Positions 26,030 through 34,694 of a stretch of DNA of 64,000 nt are shown one piece after another. The notes beneath the pieces are model-generated. The model worked only from the letters and a program-made list of their open reading frames with translations, did not search any database and was not told the origin of the DNA. This DNA comes from an uncultured Rhodospirillaceae bacterium (GTDB lineage Bacteria; Pseudomonadota; Alphaproteobacteria; Azospirillales; Azospirillaceae): positions 372,001 through 436,000 of the forward strand of contig CALBDS010000003.1 of NCBI GenBank assembly GCA_937927415.1, written 5' to 3'. The stretch's first letter is position 1; every line of letters starts with the position of its first letter. The position numbers and the translations under genes are program-made.

Positions 26030-26881
26030 CTATCCCGCCTGGGCCAGACGCTGGCGCAGGGTCAGCATGTCCCGCCACGCCTCGCGCTTGGCGGCGGGGT
26101 TGCGCAGCAGATAGGCCGGGTGCAGCATGGGCAGCACCGGCACCGACGCGGCGGCGGGATAATCGAACCAGCGCCCGCGCAGGCGGGTGATCCCCTCCGC
26201 CCGGTTCAGCAACGCCTTGGCCGCCGTGCCGCCCAGCGGCACCAGAACCGCGGGCGCTATCAGCTCCACATGGCGGTCCATGAACGGCATGCAGGCGGCG
26301 ATTTCCGCCTGGGTCGGGCTGCGGTTGCCGGGGGGGCGCCAGGGCAGGATGTTGGTGATGTAAACGCTGGTGCGGTCCAGCCCGATGGCCGCCAGCATGC
26401 GGTCCAGCAGCCGGCCGCTGACCCCGACGAAGGGGCGGCCCTGGCGGTCCTCGTCCTCCCCCGGCGCTTCGCCCACCAGCATCACCCGCGCCTTGGGGTT
26501 GCCGTCGGCAAAGACGGTGTTGGTGGCGGTGAATTTCAGCGGGCAGCCGTCGAAGGCCCGCACCGCCGCCTCCAGCGCCGCCAGGTCCACCGCCTCGCGC
26601 GCACGGGCGCGGGCCGAGGCCCCGGCCTCGCTGGCCCCCAGCGGGGTGCCGGGGGGAACCGACGAAACCGGCAGCGGTGTTGACGCATACGTCATCCGAG
26701 TCGCGTTTGCGTCACCCCTGGCGGCGGGCCTCGTCGGTGCCGGGGACGCTGAGGCTGCCGGAGTCGGGGCCGGACGGGCGGCGATGGTGGTCCAGTCCAG
26801 GGGAATTTCCCCAATGGATTCATCGCACCCGACCTCAACATGCCAGCGAAGGGCCGCGAGGATGTCGCATGTGTCACTCAT
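26030..26881 (-). CDS. Uracil-DNA glycosylase, family 4-like
   Basis: A 283-residue DNA repair enzyme. The first 90 residues are Ala/Pro-rich and poorly conserved. The core has VMLVGEAPGEDEDRQGRPFV, then WRPPGNRSPTQAE, and the C-terminal MLHPAYLLRNPAAK with the conserved His. Classical family-4 enzymes bind a 4Fe-4S cluster with four Cys. Here I find only GCPLK and AACMPF; a CxxC pair at the N-side and the Cys of the usual KCRPP (here LPWRPP) are absent. It is divergent from the ETF-QO gene, with 121 bases between. Confidence 0.88.
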   Translation of the reverse strand: MSDTCDILAALRWHVEVGCDESIGEIPLDWTTIAARPAPTPAASASPAPTRPAARGDANATRMTYASTPLPVSSVPPGTPLGASEAGASARARAREAVDLAALEAAVRAFDGCPLKFTATNTVFADGNPKARVMLVGEAPGEDEDRQGRPFVGVSGRLLDRMLAAIGLDRTSVYITNILPWRPPGNRSPTQAEIAACMPFMDRHVELIAPAVLVPLGGTAAKALLNRAEGITRLRGRWFDYPAAASVPVLPMLHPAYLLRNPAAKREAWRDMLTLRQRLAQAG

Positions 26882-27002
26882 GATTTGACCTTAGCACCAA
26901 TCTTATGGTCATACATGGGGGGTTGGAACATTCGGGAGCGTATGCTCGCCGCCGCACCCCCGGCAACGGGGGCGGTTTTCTCGGATCTGGGAGGTTGGGG
27001 CC

Positions 27003-28652
27003 ATGGAGCGCGAACCGCGCGAGGTGATGGAATATGACGTTGTGATCGTCGGCGGCGGCCCGTCGGGTCTGTCGGCCGCCATCCGGCTGAAGCAGCTTGC
27101 CAACGAGGCCGGGAGCGATCTTAACGTCTGCCTCATCGAAAAAGGATCGGAAATCGGTGCGCACCTTTTGTCCGGCGCGGTGTTCGAGCCGCACGCGCTC
27201 CAGGAACTGATCCCCGACTGGCAGGCGAAGGGGGCGCCGCTCCACACCAAGGCCACGGAAGACCGCTTCATCTTCCTGACCGAAAGCAAGTCGTTCACCT
27301 TCCCCATGGTGCCGCCCACCATGCACAACGCGGGGAACTACATCATCTCGCTCGGCAACCTGGGCCGCTGGCTGGGTGAGCAGGCCGAGGCGCTGGGGGT
27401 GGAGATCTACGCCGGTTTCGCCGCGGCCGAAGTGCTGTACGACGAGGCGGGCACGGTGAAGGGGGTCGCCACCGGCGACATGGGCATCGGCAAGGACGGC
27501 CAGCCCACCGGCAACTACACCCCCGGCGTGGAACTGCACGCCAAGCAGACCATCTTTGCCGAGGGCTGCCGCGGGTCGCTGACCAAGACGCTGATGACGC
27601 GGTTCAATCTGCGCGACGGCGTGGATCCGCAGACCTACGGCATCGGCATCAAGGAATTGTGGGAGATCGACCCGGCCAAGTCGCGCCCCGGCCTGATCGA
27701 ACACACCATCGGCTGGCCGCTGGACCCCAAGACCTATGGCGGGTCGTTCCTCTACCACCTGGACAACAATCTGGTGTCGGTGGGCTTCGTGGTCGGGCTG
27801 GATTACGAGAACCCGCACCTGTCGCCGTTCGAGGAATTCCAGCGGTACAAGACCCACCCGGCCATCCGCCCGACGTTCGAGGGCGGGCGGCGCATCGCCT
27901 ATGGTGCGCGTGCGCTGTCGGAAGGCGGGTTCCAGTCGATCCCGAAGCTGACCTTCCCCGGCGGCCTGCTGGTGGGCGACACCGCGGGCTTCCTCAACGT
28001 GCCGAAGATCAAGGGCAACCACACCGCCATGAAGTCGGGCATGGTGGCGGCGGAAGCGGTGTTCGAGCATCTGACCAAGGACACCGCCGGCCGCGAGGTC
28101 ACCGAATACCCCGAGCGTCTGCGGGCGAGCTGGGTGTGGGATGAACTCTACGCCGTGCGCAACATCCGCCCGGCGTTCCGCTGGGGGCTGTTCCCGGCGC
28201 TGGCCTATGGTGCGCTGGACACCTATGTCCTGAAGGGCCGCGCGCCGTGGACCTTCCGCCACAAGCACGCCGACAACGCCACGCTGAAGAAGGCCAGCGA
28301 GGCGCCGAAGATCGCCTATCCCAAGCCCGACGGCAAGGTCAGCTTCGACCGGCTGTCCTCGGTGTTCCTGTCCAACACCAACCACGAGGAAAACCAGCCG
28401 GCGCACCTGACGCTGAAAGACGCCGAAACCCCGATCCGGGTCAATCTGGCGCTCTACGACGCGCCGGAAACCCGCTATTGCCCGGCCGGCGTGTACGAGA
28501 TCGTCCGCAACGAGGACGGCACCAACCCGCGCCTGCAGATCAACGCGCAGAACTGCGTGCACTGTAAGACCTGCGACATCAAGGACCCCACCCAGAACAT
28601 CAACTGGGTCGTGCCGGAAGGCGGCGGGGGGCCGAACTATCCGGGCATGTGA
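27003..28652 (+). CDS. Electron transfer flavoprotein-ubiquinone oxidoreductase
   Basis: A 549-residue membrane-associated enzyme that moves electrons from ETF to ubiquinone during fatty and amino acid oxidation. The FAD motif VIVGGGPSGLSAAIRL starts near residue 14. The quinone-binding region carries AEGCRGSLTKTL. A second FAD motif, GGLLVGDTAGFLNVPKIKG, is in the middle. The C-terminal ferredoxin domain has Cys residues for one 4Fe-4S cluster in YCPAGVYEI and NCVHCKTCDIKDP. Length is standard. GGGAGG lies near 26990, upstream of the ATG. Confidence 0.96.
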   Translation: MEREPREVMEYDVVIVGGGPSGLSAAIRLKQLANEAGSDLNVCLIEKGSEIGAHLLSGAVFEPHALQELIPDWQAKGAPLHTKATEDRFIFLTESKSFTFPMVPPTMHNAGNYIISLGNLGRWLGEQAEALGVEIYAGFAAAEVLYDEAGTVKGVATGDMGIGKDGQPTGNYTPGVELHAKQTIFAEGCRGSLTKTLMTRFNLRDGVDPQTYGIGIKELWEIDPAKSRPGLIEHTIGWPLDPKTYGGSFLYHLDNNLVSVGFVVGLDYENPHLSPFEEFQRYKTHPAIRPTFEGGRRIAYGARALSEGGFQSIPKLTFPGGLLVGDTAGFLNVPKIKGNHTAMKSGMVAAEAVFEHLTKDTAGREVTEYPERLRASWVWDELYAVRNIRPAFRWGLFPALAYGALDTYVLKGRAPWTFRHKHADNATLKKASEAPKIAYPKPDGKVSFDRLSSVFLSNTNHEENQPAHLTLKDAETPIRVNLALYDAPETRYCPAGVYEIVRNEDGTNPRLQINAQNCVHCKTCDIKDPTQNINWVVPEGGGGPNYPGM

Positions 28653-28680
28653 TCCCCCGCTCCGGCCTTTTTTCCCCGTG

Positions 28681-28716
28681 CCGGCGGGCGAGCGGCACAG
28701 CCGTATCGCCCGCCGG
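28681..28716. terminator. Long hairpin between convergent ETF-QO and mhpR-like genes
   Basis: Arms CCGGCGGGCGA (28681-28691) and TCGCCCGCCGG (28706-28716) are perfectly complementary over 11 bases. The 14-base loop contains a second small stem, CGGC-ACA-GCCG. It lies between two convergent genes, with a T-run (CCTTTTTT) just before it on the + strand, so it may terminate the minus-strand transcript intrinsically and the + strand less efficiently. Confidence 0.6.
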
Positions 28717-28755
28717 TCCCGGTAAGACCGCGCAGGCCTTGCGGCACGGCGGCGA

Positions 28756-29586
28756 TCACGGCGCGCCCACGCCCCGTTCGGCCAGGGGAAGGGGGGCGGC
28801 GTCCAGGCGCTGTTCGATCTTCCAGGCGGCGGCGCGCAGATGCGGCAGGTACCGCTCGGCCCCTTCGGAAATGGTCACCGCCTTTTTCAGAAAGACGACG
28901 TTGATCGCCCCCAGAACCCGCCCATGATGGCGCAGGGGCAGGGCCAGCGCCGACACCTTGCTCTGCTGCGTCCACTCCCCATCGTTGCTGGCATAGCCCT
29001 GCTGGAGAACCCGTTCCAGAACGCGGTCAACCTGAAGCCGGTTGCGGGCCAGGGCTGCCTGTTCGTCATCACCGGCCAGGATCATCCGTAAAATCTCCTC
29101 CCGCTCCTCCGGCCCGCAATGGGCCAGATAGGCGCGGCCCGCCGCGGTGGTCAGCACCGGCATCCGCTGGCGGATCATCGCCCGGTGAAAGGACAGCGGG
29201 CTGAAACGGTGGGTGGTTTCACGCACCAGCATGCTGGTGCCGTCGATGGTGGACAGGTCCGACGGCCACACCAGCTTTTGCAGCAATTCCCCCAGCACCG
29301 GCGCGCCGATTTCCGAAATCCATTCGTCGTCCGTGAAGCCGTCGCCCAACTGCCGGATCTTGTGCGCCAGCCGGTAACTGTCGTCGGAGGCGCTGCGGCG
29401 GACATACCCCTCCGTCTCCAGGGTCTTCAAAAGGCGCCGCACCGTTGTGCGATGCAAACCCGTCACCGCGCTGAGATCGGTGATGGTGGCACACCCATTC
29501 GTGGTACGGCTGATGGCGTGCAGGATCGCCAGACCGCGGCTCAATCCCTGGACATGACGGTACGGACCATCGCCGGAAACGCTCAT
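28756..29586 (-). CDS. mhpR: IclR-family activator, MhpR-like
   Basis: A 276-residue regulator. The N-terminal winged helix contains HRTTVRRLLKTLETEGYVRR and SASDDSYRLA, and the effector domain has VRETTHRFSPLSFHRAM. These segments match E. coli MhpR, the activator of 3-hydroxyphenylpropionate degradation, as I recall it. I choose the ATG at 29586 (MSVSGDG), giving MhpR length. A frame extension to 29673 would place the operator at 29629-29643 inside the coding region and adds an unconserved leader. The gene is divergent from the mhp operon, whose products it should control on binding an aromatic acid. Confidence 0.88.
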   Translation of the reverse strand: MSVSGDGPYRHVQGLSRGLAILHAISRTTNGCATITDLSAVTGLHRTTVRRLLKTLETEGYVRRSASDDSYRLAHKIRQLGDGFTDDEWISEIGAPVLGELLQKLVWPSDLSTIDGTSMLVRETTHRFSPLSFHRAMIRQRMPVLTTAAGRAYLAHCGPEEREEILRMILAGDDEQAALARNRLQVDRVLERVLQQGYASNDGEWTQQSKVSALALPLRHHGRVLGAINVVFLKKAVTISEGAERYLPHLRAAAWKIEQRLDAAPLPLAERGVGAP

Positions 29587-29628
29587 AAGGGCCAATCCTG
29601 CCTGAAAAATCCCTTTGCCTTCAATCTT

Positions 29629-29643
29629 GTGCACAGAGTGCAC
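29629..29643. promoter_or_regulatory. MhpR-type operator (GTGCAC-N3-GTGCAC)
   Basis: Two GTGCAC half-sites separated by AGA. The E. coli MhpR operator, from memory, is the same repeat with a three-base spacer and is centred near -58. Here the centre (29636) is about 59 bases upstream of the predicted transcription start of the mhp operon. It is also 43 bases upstream of the regulator's own ATG, so autoregulation is possible. Confidence 0.75.
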
Positions 29644-29659
29644 GTCGATGAGAACAAGA

Positions 29660-29688
29660 TTGTTATCACTCATCCCATTCCATAAAAT
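29660..29688 (+). promoter_or_regulatory. Sigma70-like promoter of the mhp operon
   Basis: TTGTTA (29660-29665), a 17-base spacer, then TAAAAT (29683-29688). Transcription should begin near 29695, leaving a leader of about 170 bases before mhpB. The surrounding 200 bases are the most AT-rich of the neighbourhood. The position relative to the GTGCAC operator matches class-I-like activation by MhpR. Confidence 0.65.
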
Positions 29689-29866
29689 GCGCCAACCAAA
29701 TAAAAAAAGACATTTCGGGAGATGAAAACGCCCATGATGAAGACGATGATGTCAAATCCATCGCTGCGGCGCCGCAATCCCCCCTTATAGCATAAAAGAA
29801 AATTAGGAAAATTGTCTCTGCTCCTTTCGGAGTAGACGGGAACCTTTTGCCTATCGGGGGCCATTC

Positions 29867-30811
29867 ATGACCATCACCGTCAAATGCCTGTCACACACGC
29901 CCTTGCGTGGCCTGAATGATCCCGGCGACGATGTCGTGCGGGAAGTCGATGCGGTTCTGGCGCAGTCCCGTGCGGAGGTCGAAGCCTTCGACCCCGAGTT
30001 GATCGTGATCTTCGCGCCGGACCATTACAACGGTCTGTTCTATGACCTGATGCCGCCCTTCGTCATCGCCACCGCGGCGGAATCGGTGGGCGATTACAAC
30101 ACCTTGCCGGGTCCGCTGTCGGTGGACGGCGACACGGCCCTGGCCATGGCGCGCTTCATCCTGGACGCCGACGTGGACATCGCTTTGTCCCACCGCCTGC
30201 AGGTGGACCATGGGTGCACGCAAACGTTGGAAGAGCTGACCGGCAGCCTGACCCGCTATCCGGTGGTGCCGATCATCATCAACTCGGTGGCCCCGCCCTT
30301 CGCCCCCTACCGCCGCGTCCGCAAGCTGGGGGAAGCGGTGGGCCGCTTCATCGCCACGCTGGGCAAGCGGGTGCTGGTGCTGGGCACCGGCGGCCTGTCC
30401 CACGAACCGCCGGTGCCGCTGCTGGCCGGTGCCCCCGGCGAGATCGCCAATTTCCTCATCGCCGGCCGCAACCCGACGCCGGAGGCCCGCGCCGCCCGCC
30501 AGGCCCGCACCATCGCCGCCGGCAAGGTCTATGGCACCCCCGACAGCCCGCTGACGCCGCTGAACCCCGACTGGGATCTGGGCTTCATCGACACGCTGCT
30601 GTCGGGCCGGCTGGAGGATGTGGACGCCTTTTCGGTGGAGGAGATTTCCAAGGCGGCGGGCCGCTCCACCCATGAAATCCGCACCTGGGTGGCAGCGTTC
30701 GCCGCCCTGGCCGCCGCCGCCGGCCCCTACACCGCCCGCAAGGATTACTACCGGCCGATTTCCGAATGGATCGCCGGTTACGGCGTGGTCAGCGCCCGGC
30801 CGGCCGCCTGA
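29867..30811 (+). CDS. mhpB: 3-carboxyethylcatechol 2,3-dioxygenase MhpB
   Basis: A 314-residue extradiol ring-cleaving dioxygenase (LigB family). It opens 2,3-dihydroxyphenylpropionate or the cinnamate analogue between C1 and C2. The sequence follows E. coli MhpB closely: FAPDHYNGLFYDLMPPF, QVDHGCTQTLEELTG and STHEIRTWVAAFAA. Catalytic His115 (VDHG) and His179 (LSHEPP) fall at the same numbers as in E. coli. It is the first gene of the operon, about 170 bases after the predicted transcription start. Confidence 0.95.
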   Translation: MTITVKCLSHTPLRGLNDPGDDVVREVDAVLAQSRAEVEAFDPELIVIFAPDHYNGLFYDLMPPFVIATAAESVGDYNTLPGPLSVDGDTALAMARFILDADVDIALSHRLQVDHGCTQTLEELTGSLTRYPVVPIIINSVAPPFAPYRRVRKLGEAVGRFIATLGKRVLVLGTGGLSHEPPVPLLAGAPGEIANFLIAGRNPTPEARAARQARTIAAGKVYGTPDSPLTPLNPDWDLGFIDTLLSGRLEDVDAFSVEEISKAAGRSTHEIRTWVAAFAALAAAAGPYTARKDYYRPISEWIAGYGVVSARPAA

Positions 30812-30870
30812 TCCGGCCCCCGCCTGCCCGCTCCCTCCCCCCTCATTCTTCTTCTAAGGAAACCCGGATC

Positions 30871-32070
30871 ATGAACAGCATGACCATCGCCGTCCCCAGC
30901 GAAGACGAAATCGTCGGCCGCGCGCGGGATATGATCCCGTGGCTGCGCGAACGCGCGGATGCCTGTGAACAGGCGCGCATGGTGTCCCCCGAAACCATCC
31001 AGGCGTTCCACGACGCCGGCTTCTTCCGCATTCTCCAGCCGCGGCGCTGGGGCGGCTATGAAATGCACCCCAACGTCCTGAACCGGGTGCTGATGGAACT
31101 GGGCCGCGGCTGCCCGTCCAGCGCGTGGAACGTGATGGTGCTGGGCGTGCACCCGTTCGAAGTGGGCCTGCTGGATCCGCGCTGCGGTGACGAGCTGTGG
31201 GGGCAGGATGACACGCTGCTGGTGTCGTCGTCCTACGCCCCGTTCGGCACGGTTAAGGCGGTGGACGGCGGCTATGTGCTGAACGGCGACTGGCTGACCT
31301 CCAGCGGCTGCGACCACGCCAAGGGCGGGGCCTTCGTCGGCGCGCGCCTGTTCTCCGACGACGGCAAGCTGATCGACTACAAGGCCTTCTGGGTCGAGGC
31401 CAAGCATTACGAGATCATCGACGACTGGCACGTGGTGGGCTTGGCCGGCACCGGCAGCAAGAAGCTGCGCATCCGCGAGGTGTTCGTCCCCGCCTACCGC
31501 ACCCACAGCATCATCAACTACACCGAGGAAAGCCACGGGGGCCTGAACAACCTCTACAAGATGCCCTTCCTCTATGTGTTCTACGCGGCGGTGTCGTCGG
31601 TCATCACCGGCATGGCCCGCGGCATGGTCGATCTGTACGTCGAGCACATGAAGCCGCGTCAGAACATCTCCCAAGCCGTGGGTGCGGCGACGCAGAACCC
31701 GTTCGTGAAGGGCAAGCTGGGCGAGGCCGAGGCCAAGATCACCGGGGCCGCCGCCCGCATCCTGATGAACACGGACGAGGCGTGGAGCTATGTGTCGCGC
31801 GGCGAGCTGGTGCCGCTGGACGTGCGCGTGCGCCACTTCGCCACCAACATGTTCACCGGCGGCGAGGTGTTCGAGGCCGCGCACATGGTGTTCAAGAAGA
31901 CCGCCACCCGCGGCGTCTGGCTGAACAACCCGATGCAGCGCCAGATGCGCGACATCCTGGTGGGTGCCAACCACATCACCCAGAACCAGGACGACATCGG
32001 CGATCTGCTGGGCGGCTACATGCTGGGCAACCCGCTGCCGGCGGGCAACCAGTTCGGCGTGCGCGCGTAA
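30871..32070 (+). CDS. Two-component flavin-dependent aromatic monooxygenase, oxygenase subunit (HsaA type)
   Basis: A 399-residue acyl-CoA-dehydrogenase-fold enzyme of the HsaA / 4-hydroxyphenylacetate hydroxylase C2 group, which uses reduced flavin and O2 to hydroxylate a phenol. Features are GFFRILQPRRWGGYEM, GCPSSAWNVMV, a substrate-loop with LNGDWLTSSGCDHA, and the C-terminal NNPMQRQMRDILVGANHIT. It lies between mhpB and a flavin reductase, and the operon has no MhpA. I infer it makes the catechol (such as 2,3-dihydroxyphenylpropionate) that MhpB cleaves. TAAGGA precedes the ATG. Confidence 0.88.
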   Translation: MNSMTIAVPSEDEIVGRARDMIPWLRERADACEQARMVSPETIQAFHDAGFFRILQPRRWGGYEMHPNVLNRVLMELGRGCPSSAWNVMVLGVHPFEVGLLDPRCGDELWGQDDTLLVSSSYAPFGTVKAVDGGYVLNGDWLTSSGCDHAKGGAFVGARLFSDDGKLIDYKAFWVEAKHYEIIDDWHVVGLAGTGSKKLRIREVFVPAYRTHSIINYTEESHGGLNNLYKMPFLYVFYAAVSSVITGMARGMVDLYVEHMKPRQNISQAVGAATQNPFVKGKLGEAEAKITGAAARILMNTDEAWSYVSRGELVPLDVRVRHFATNMFTGGEVFEAAHMVFKKTATRGVWLNNPMQRQMRDILVGANHITQNQDDIGDLLGGYMLGNPLPAGNQFGVRA

Positions 32071-32092
32071 CCCCGCAAGAAAGGCCCGTCCC

Positions 32093-32662
32093 ATGACCAC
32101 TGCCCTTCCCAACGGCCACACCGTCAACCAGTTGCTCGACTGGGTGCCCAACGCCACGCTGATGGAAATGCCCACCGTCGGCGCCGGCGCGCACAAGCAG
32201 AGCATGCGCCACGTGGCCGCCAGCGTGTCGGTCATCGCGGTTCATGCGGACGGCGCCCGCGCCGGCCTGACCGCCACCGCCGTGTGCTCGGTCACCGCCG
32301 ATCCGCCGCGGCTGGTGGTGTTCGTCAACAAATCCGTCGCCGCCGACGAGGCGATCCTGAAAAGCGGATCCCTCAGCGTCAACACCCTGGCCGGTGACCA
32401 GGAAGAGGTCGCCAAGGCCTTCGCCGGCATGATCGAGGGTGTGCGCGGCGAGGACCGCTTCACCTACGGCCAATGGGGAACGCTGGTCACCGGCGCCCCG
32501 GTGCTGGCCGACGCGCTGGCCGCGTTCGACTGCCGCGTGGTCAAGGTGTTCGACGAAAGCACCCATCACGCCTTCCTGTGCGAGGTGCTGGACACCCGCG
32601 AACGGACCGATGGGCAGGCGCTGATCTATCTGAACGGCGCCTTCCGCCGGGTGGATCAGTAA
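32093..32662 (+). CDS. Flavin reductase of the monooxygenase pair (HsaB/HpaC type)
   Basis: A 189-residue FMN-binding split-barrel protein that reduces FMN or FAD with NAD(P)H for the oxygenase just upstream. Motifs are MRHVAASVSVIAVHADGARA, then TATAVCSVTADPPRLVVFVN, and FAGMIEGVRGEDRF. The first 40 residues are an extra N-terminal segment ahead of the core. It begins 22 bases after the oxygenase gene. Partnership is inferred from adjacency. Confidence 0.9.
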   Translation: MTTALPNGHTVNQLLDWVPNATLMEMPTVGAGAHKQSMRHVAASVSVIAVHADGARAGLTATAVCSVTADPPRLVVFVNKSVAADEAILKSGSLSVNTLAGDQEEVAKAFAGMIEGVRGEDRFTYGQWGTLVTGAPVLADALAAFDCRVVKVFDESTHHAFLCEVLDTRERTDGQALIYLNGAFRRVDQ

Positions 32663-32704
32663 CCGGCACCGCACAACAAAGAAAACAGCGAAGAGGAAAC
32701 GACG

Positions 32705-33850
32705 ATGAAGGTTCACCAGCGCCTCGCCCTTGCGGCGGTCGGTCTGACGGCGGCCCTGGCCGCCGGACCGGCGGCGGCGGACATCACCATCGGGGTGATC
32801 GCCTCCCTCACCGGCCCCGCCGCCGCCCTGGGGGCGGAAACCCGCAAGGCCGTCGCCCTGTTTCCGCCCACCATCGGCGGGGAAAAGGTGAACGTCATCC
32901 TGCTCGACGACGCCACCGATCCCACCAGCGCCGTGCGCAACGTCCGCAAGCTCATCAGCGAGGACAAGGTTGACGCCCTGCTCGGCCCCAACCTCATCAG
33001 CACCGCCACCGCCATGGCCGACGTGGCCAACGCCGAGGGCGTGCCCATGGTGTCGGTGGCCCCGCTGGATGTGACCGGCGACAAGCGCACCTTCGTCTTC
33101 CGCTCCGAGCCGAGTGCGGACCTGATGGTTCAGCGCATCGTCGAGGACATGGTGGCCAACGGCGCCAAGACGGTGGGCTTCATCGGCTTTTCCGATTCCT
33201 GGGGTGATCTGCTGCTGAAGGCGCTGACCCGCCTGACCGACGGCAAGATCCGCATCGTCGCCACCGAACGCTATGGCCGCACCGATCCCAGCGTGCAGGC
33301 GCAAGCCCTGAAGGTCATCGCCGCCAAACCCGACGTGGTGTTCATCGGCGCGTCGGGCACCCCGGCGGCGATGCCGCAGATCACGCTGCGCGAACGCGGC
33401 TACAAGGGCCGCATCTACCAGTCCCACGGCGTGACCAGCAAGGAGTTCCTGCGCGTCGGCGGCAAGGCGGTCGAAGGGGCGGTGCTGCCGGTTGGCCCGG
33501 TGCTGGTCGCCGAACAGCTTCCCGACAGCCACCCGGCCAAGGCGACCGGCACGGCCTTCGTCAAGGAACTGGAAGCGAAGAACGGCGCCGACACCCGCTC
33601 CACCTTCGCCGGGGCGTCGTGGGATGCGTGGCTGATCGTGCAGAACGCCATGGCCGCGGCGCTGAAGGACAAGATCCAGCCGGGCACTCCCGCCTTCCGC
33701 ACCGCCGTGCGCGACCACATCGAACGCACGGACAAGCTGGTCGGCACCAACGGCGTCTACAGCATCAGCGGCGCCGATCACGCCGGCTACGATCCGAGCG
33801 CCATCGTGCTCGTCACCGTCAAGGACAACCAATGGCGTCTGCTGAAATGA
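32705..33850 (+). CDS. ABC transporter substrate-binding protein, branched-chain amino acid type
   Basis: A 381-residue periplasmic binding protein (type-I fold, LivJ-like). The signal peptide ends at GPAAA before DITIGVIASLTGPAAALG. Other family segments are DDATDPTSAVRNVRKLI and FIGASGTPAAMPQ. GAGGAAA precedes the ATG. It is the binding component for the Liv-type permease and ATPases further down (36736-40373). In this operon it most likely binds the aromatic acid degraded by the mhp enzymes, as related Liv-type proteins do for benzoate- or phenylpropanoid-type acids. Confidence 0.9.
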   Translation: MKVHQRLALAAVGLTAALAAGPAAADITIGVIASLTGPAAALGAETRKAVALFPPTIGGEKVNVILLDDATDPTSAVRNVRKLISEDKVDALLGPNLISTATAMADVANAEGVPMVSVAPLDVTGDKRTFVFRSEPSADLMVQRIVEDMVANGAKTVGFIGFSDSWGDLLLKALTRLTDGKIRIVATERYGRTDPSVQAQALKVIAAKPDVVFIGASGTPAAMPQITLRERGYKGRIYQSHGVTSKEFLRVGGKAVEGAVLPVGPVLVAEQLPDSHPAKATGTAFVKELEAKNGADTRSTFAGASWDAWLIVQNAMAAALKDKIQPGTPAFRTAVRDHIERTDKLVGTNGVYSISGADHAGYDPSAIVLVTVKDNQWRLLK

Positions 33851-34647
33851 ACGATACCGCGCTCTCCCCCGACGCCGCGGCGGCCCTTCTTCGGGCCGCC
33901 GCCACCAGCGGCCAGCCCATCGACCCGTTGCGCGACCGGCTGGACAACGCCGGCCCCGACACGGCCTATGCGGTGCAGGAAGCCAACACCCGCGCGTGGC
34001 TGGCCGACGGCCGCCGGCTGGCCGGACGCAAGATCGGCCTGACCTCGCTGGCAGTGCAGAAGCAGCTTGGCGTCGATCAGCCCGATTTCGGCATGCTGTT
34101 CGCCGACATGGCCGTGGGCGACGGGGAGCCGGTGGCGGCAGGCCGCCTGATCCAGCCCAAGGTGGAAGCGGAAATCGCCCTGGTGGTCGGCCGGGACCTG
34201 ACGCGGGAGCGTCACACCTACGCCGACATCATCAACGCCACCGACTACGCCCTGCCCGCCATCGAGATCGTGGACAGCCGCATCGCCGGCTGGAACATCC
34301 GCTTCATCGATACGGTGGCGGACAACGCCTCCAGCGGGCTGTTCGTGCTGGGCGGACGGCCGCGGCGGCTGTCCGATTTCGACATCGCCGGCTGCGCCAT
34401 GGAAATGACCCGCGACGGCGCGGTGGTGTCGCACGGCAACGGGCGCGCCTGTCTGGGCAACCCGCTGACGGCGGCGGTGTGGCTGGCCGACATCATGGTG
34501 CGCTGCGGACGGCCGCTTCTGGCCGGCGACATCGTGCTGACCGGCGCGCTCGGCCCCATGGTGGCGGTGTCCCCGCACGAAGGCGGGCGTTTCGAAGCCG
34601 TCATCGACGGGCTGGGCAGCGTCACCGCCCTGTTCGACCCCGCCTGA
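33847..34647 (+). CDS. mhpD: 2-hydroxypenta-2,4-dienoate hydratase MhpD
   Basis: A 266-residue hydratase of the MhpD/HpcG family that adds water to 2-hydroxypentadienoate, giving 4-hydroxy-2-oxopentanoate. Motifs are GRKIGLTSLAVQKQLGVDQP, then QPKVEAEIALVVGRDL with the metal-binding Glu residues, and ATDYALPAIEIVDSRI. The ATG overlaps the binding-protein stop (ATGA), so translation is coupled. Confidence 0.93.
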   Translation: MNDTALSPDAAAALLRAAATSGQPIDPLRDRLDNAGPDTAYAVQEANTRAWLADGRRLAGRKIGLTSLAVQKQLGVDQPDFGMLFADMAVGDGEPVAAGRLIQPKVEAEIALVVGRDLTRERHTYADIINATDYALPAIEIVDSRIAGWNIRFIDTVADNASSGLFVLGGRPRRLSDFDIAGCAMEMTRDGAVVSHGNGRACLGNPLTAAVWLADIMVRCGRPLLAGDIVLTGALGPMVAVSPHEGGRFEAVIDGLGSVTALFDPA

Positions 34648-34675
34648 AGAATGGCACGGCCTGAAGAATGGCACG
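34642..34675. repeat. 17-bp perfect tandem duplication at the end of mhpD
   Basis: GCCTGAAGAATGGCACG occurs twice in a row (34642-34658 and 34659-34675). The first copy includes the mhpD stop TGA (34645-34647). It looks like a recent slippage duplication in the mhpD-mhpF gap. Confidence 0.85.
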
Positions 34676-34694
34676 CCTGAGAGAGGAAGGATTC

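Noticed and set aside
29722..29790. A 22-codon open frame (starting MKTPMMKTMM) in the mhpB leader
   Set aside because: Its GGGAG lies only one base before the ATG and nothing supports translation or a regulatory role. It could be a leader peptide but cannot be supported.
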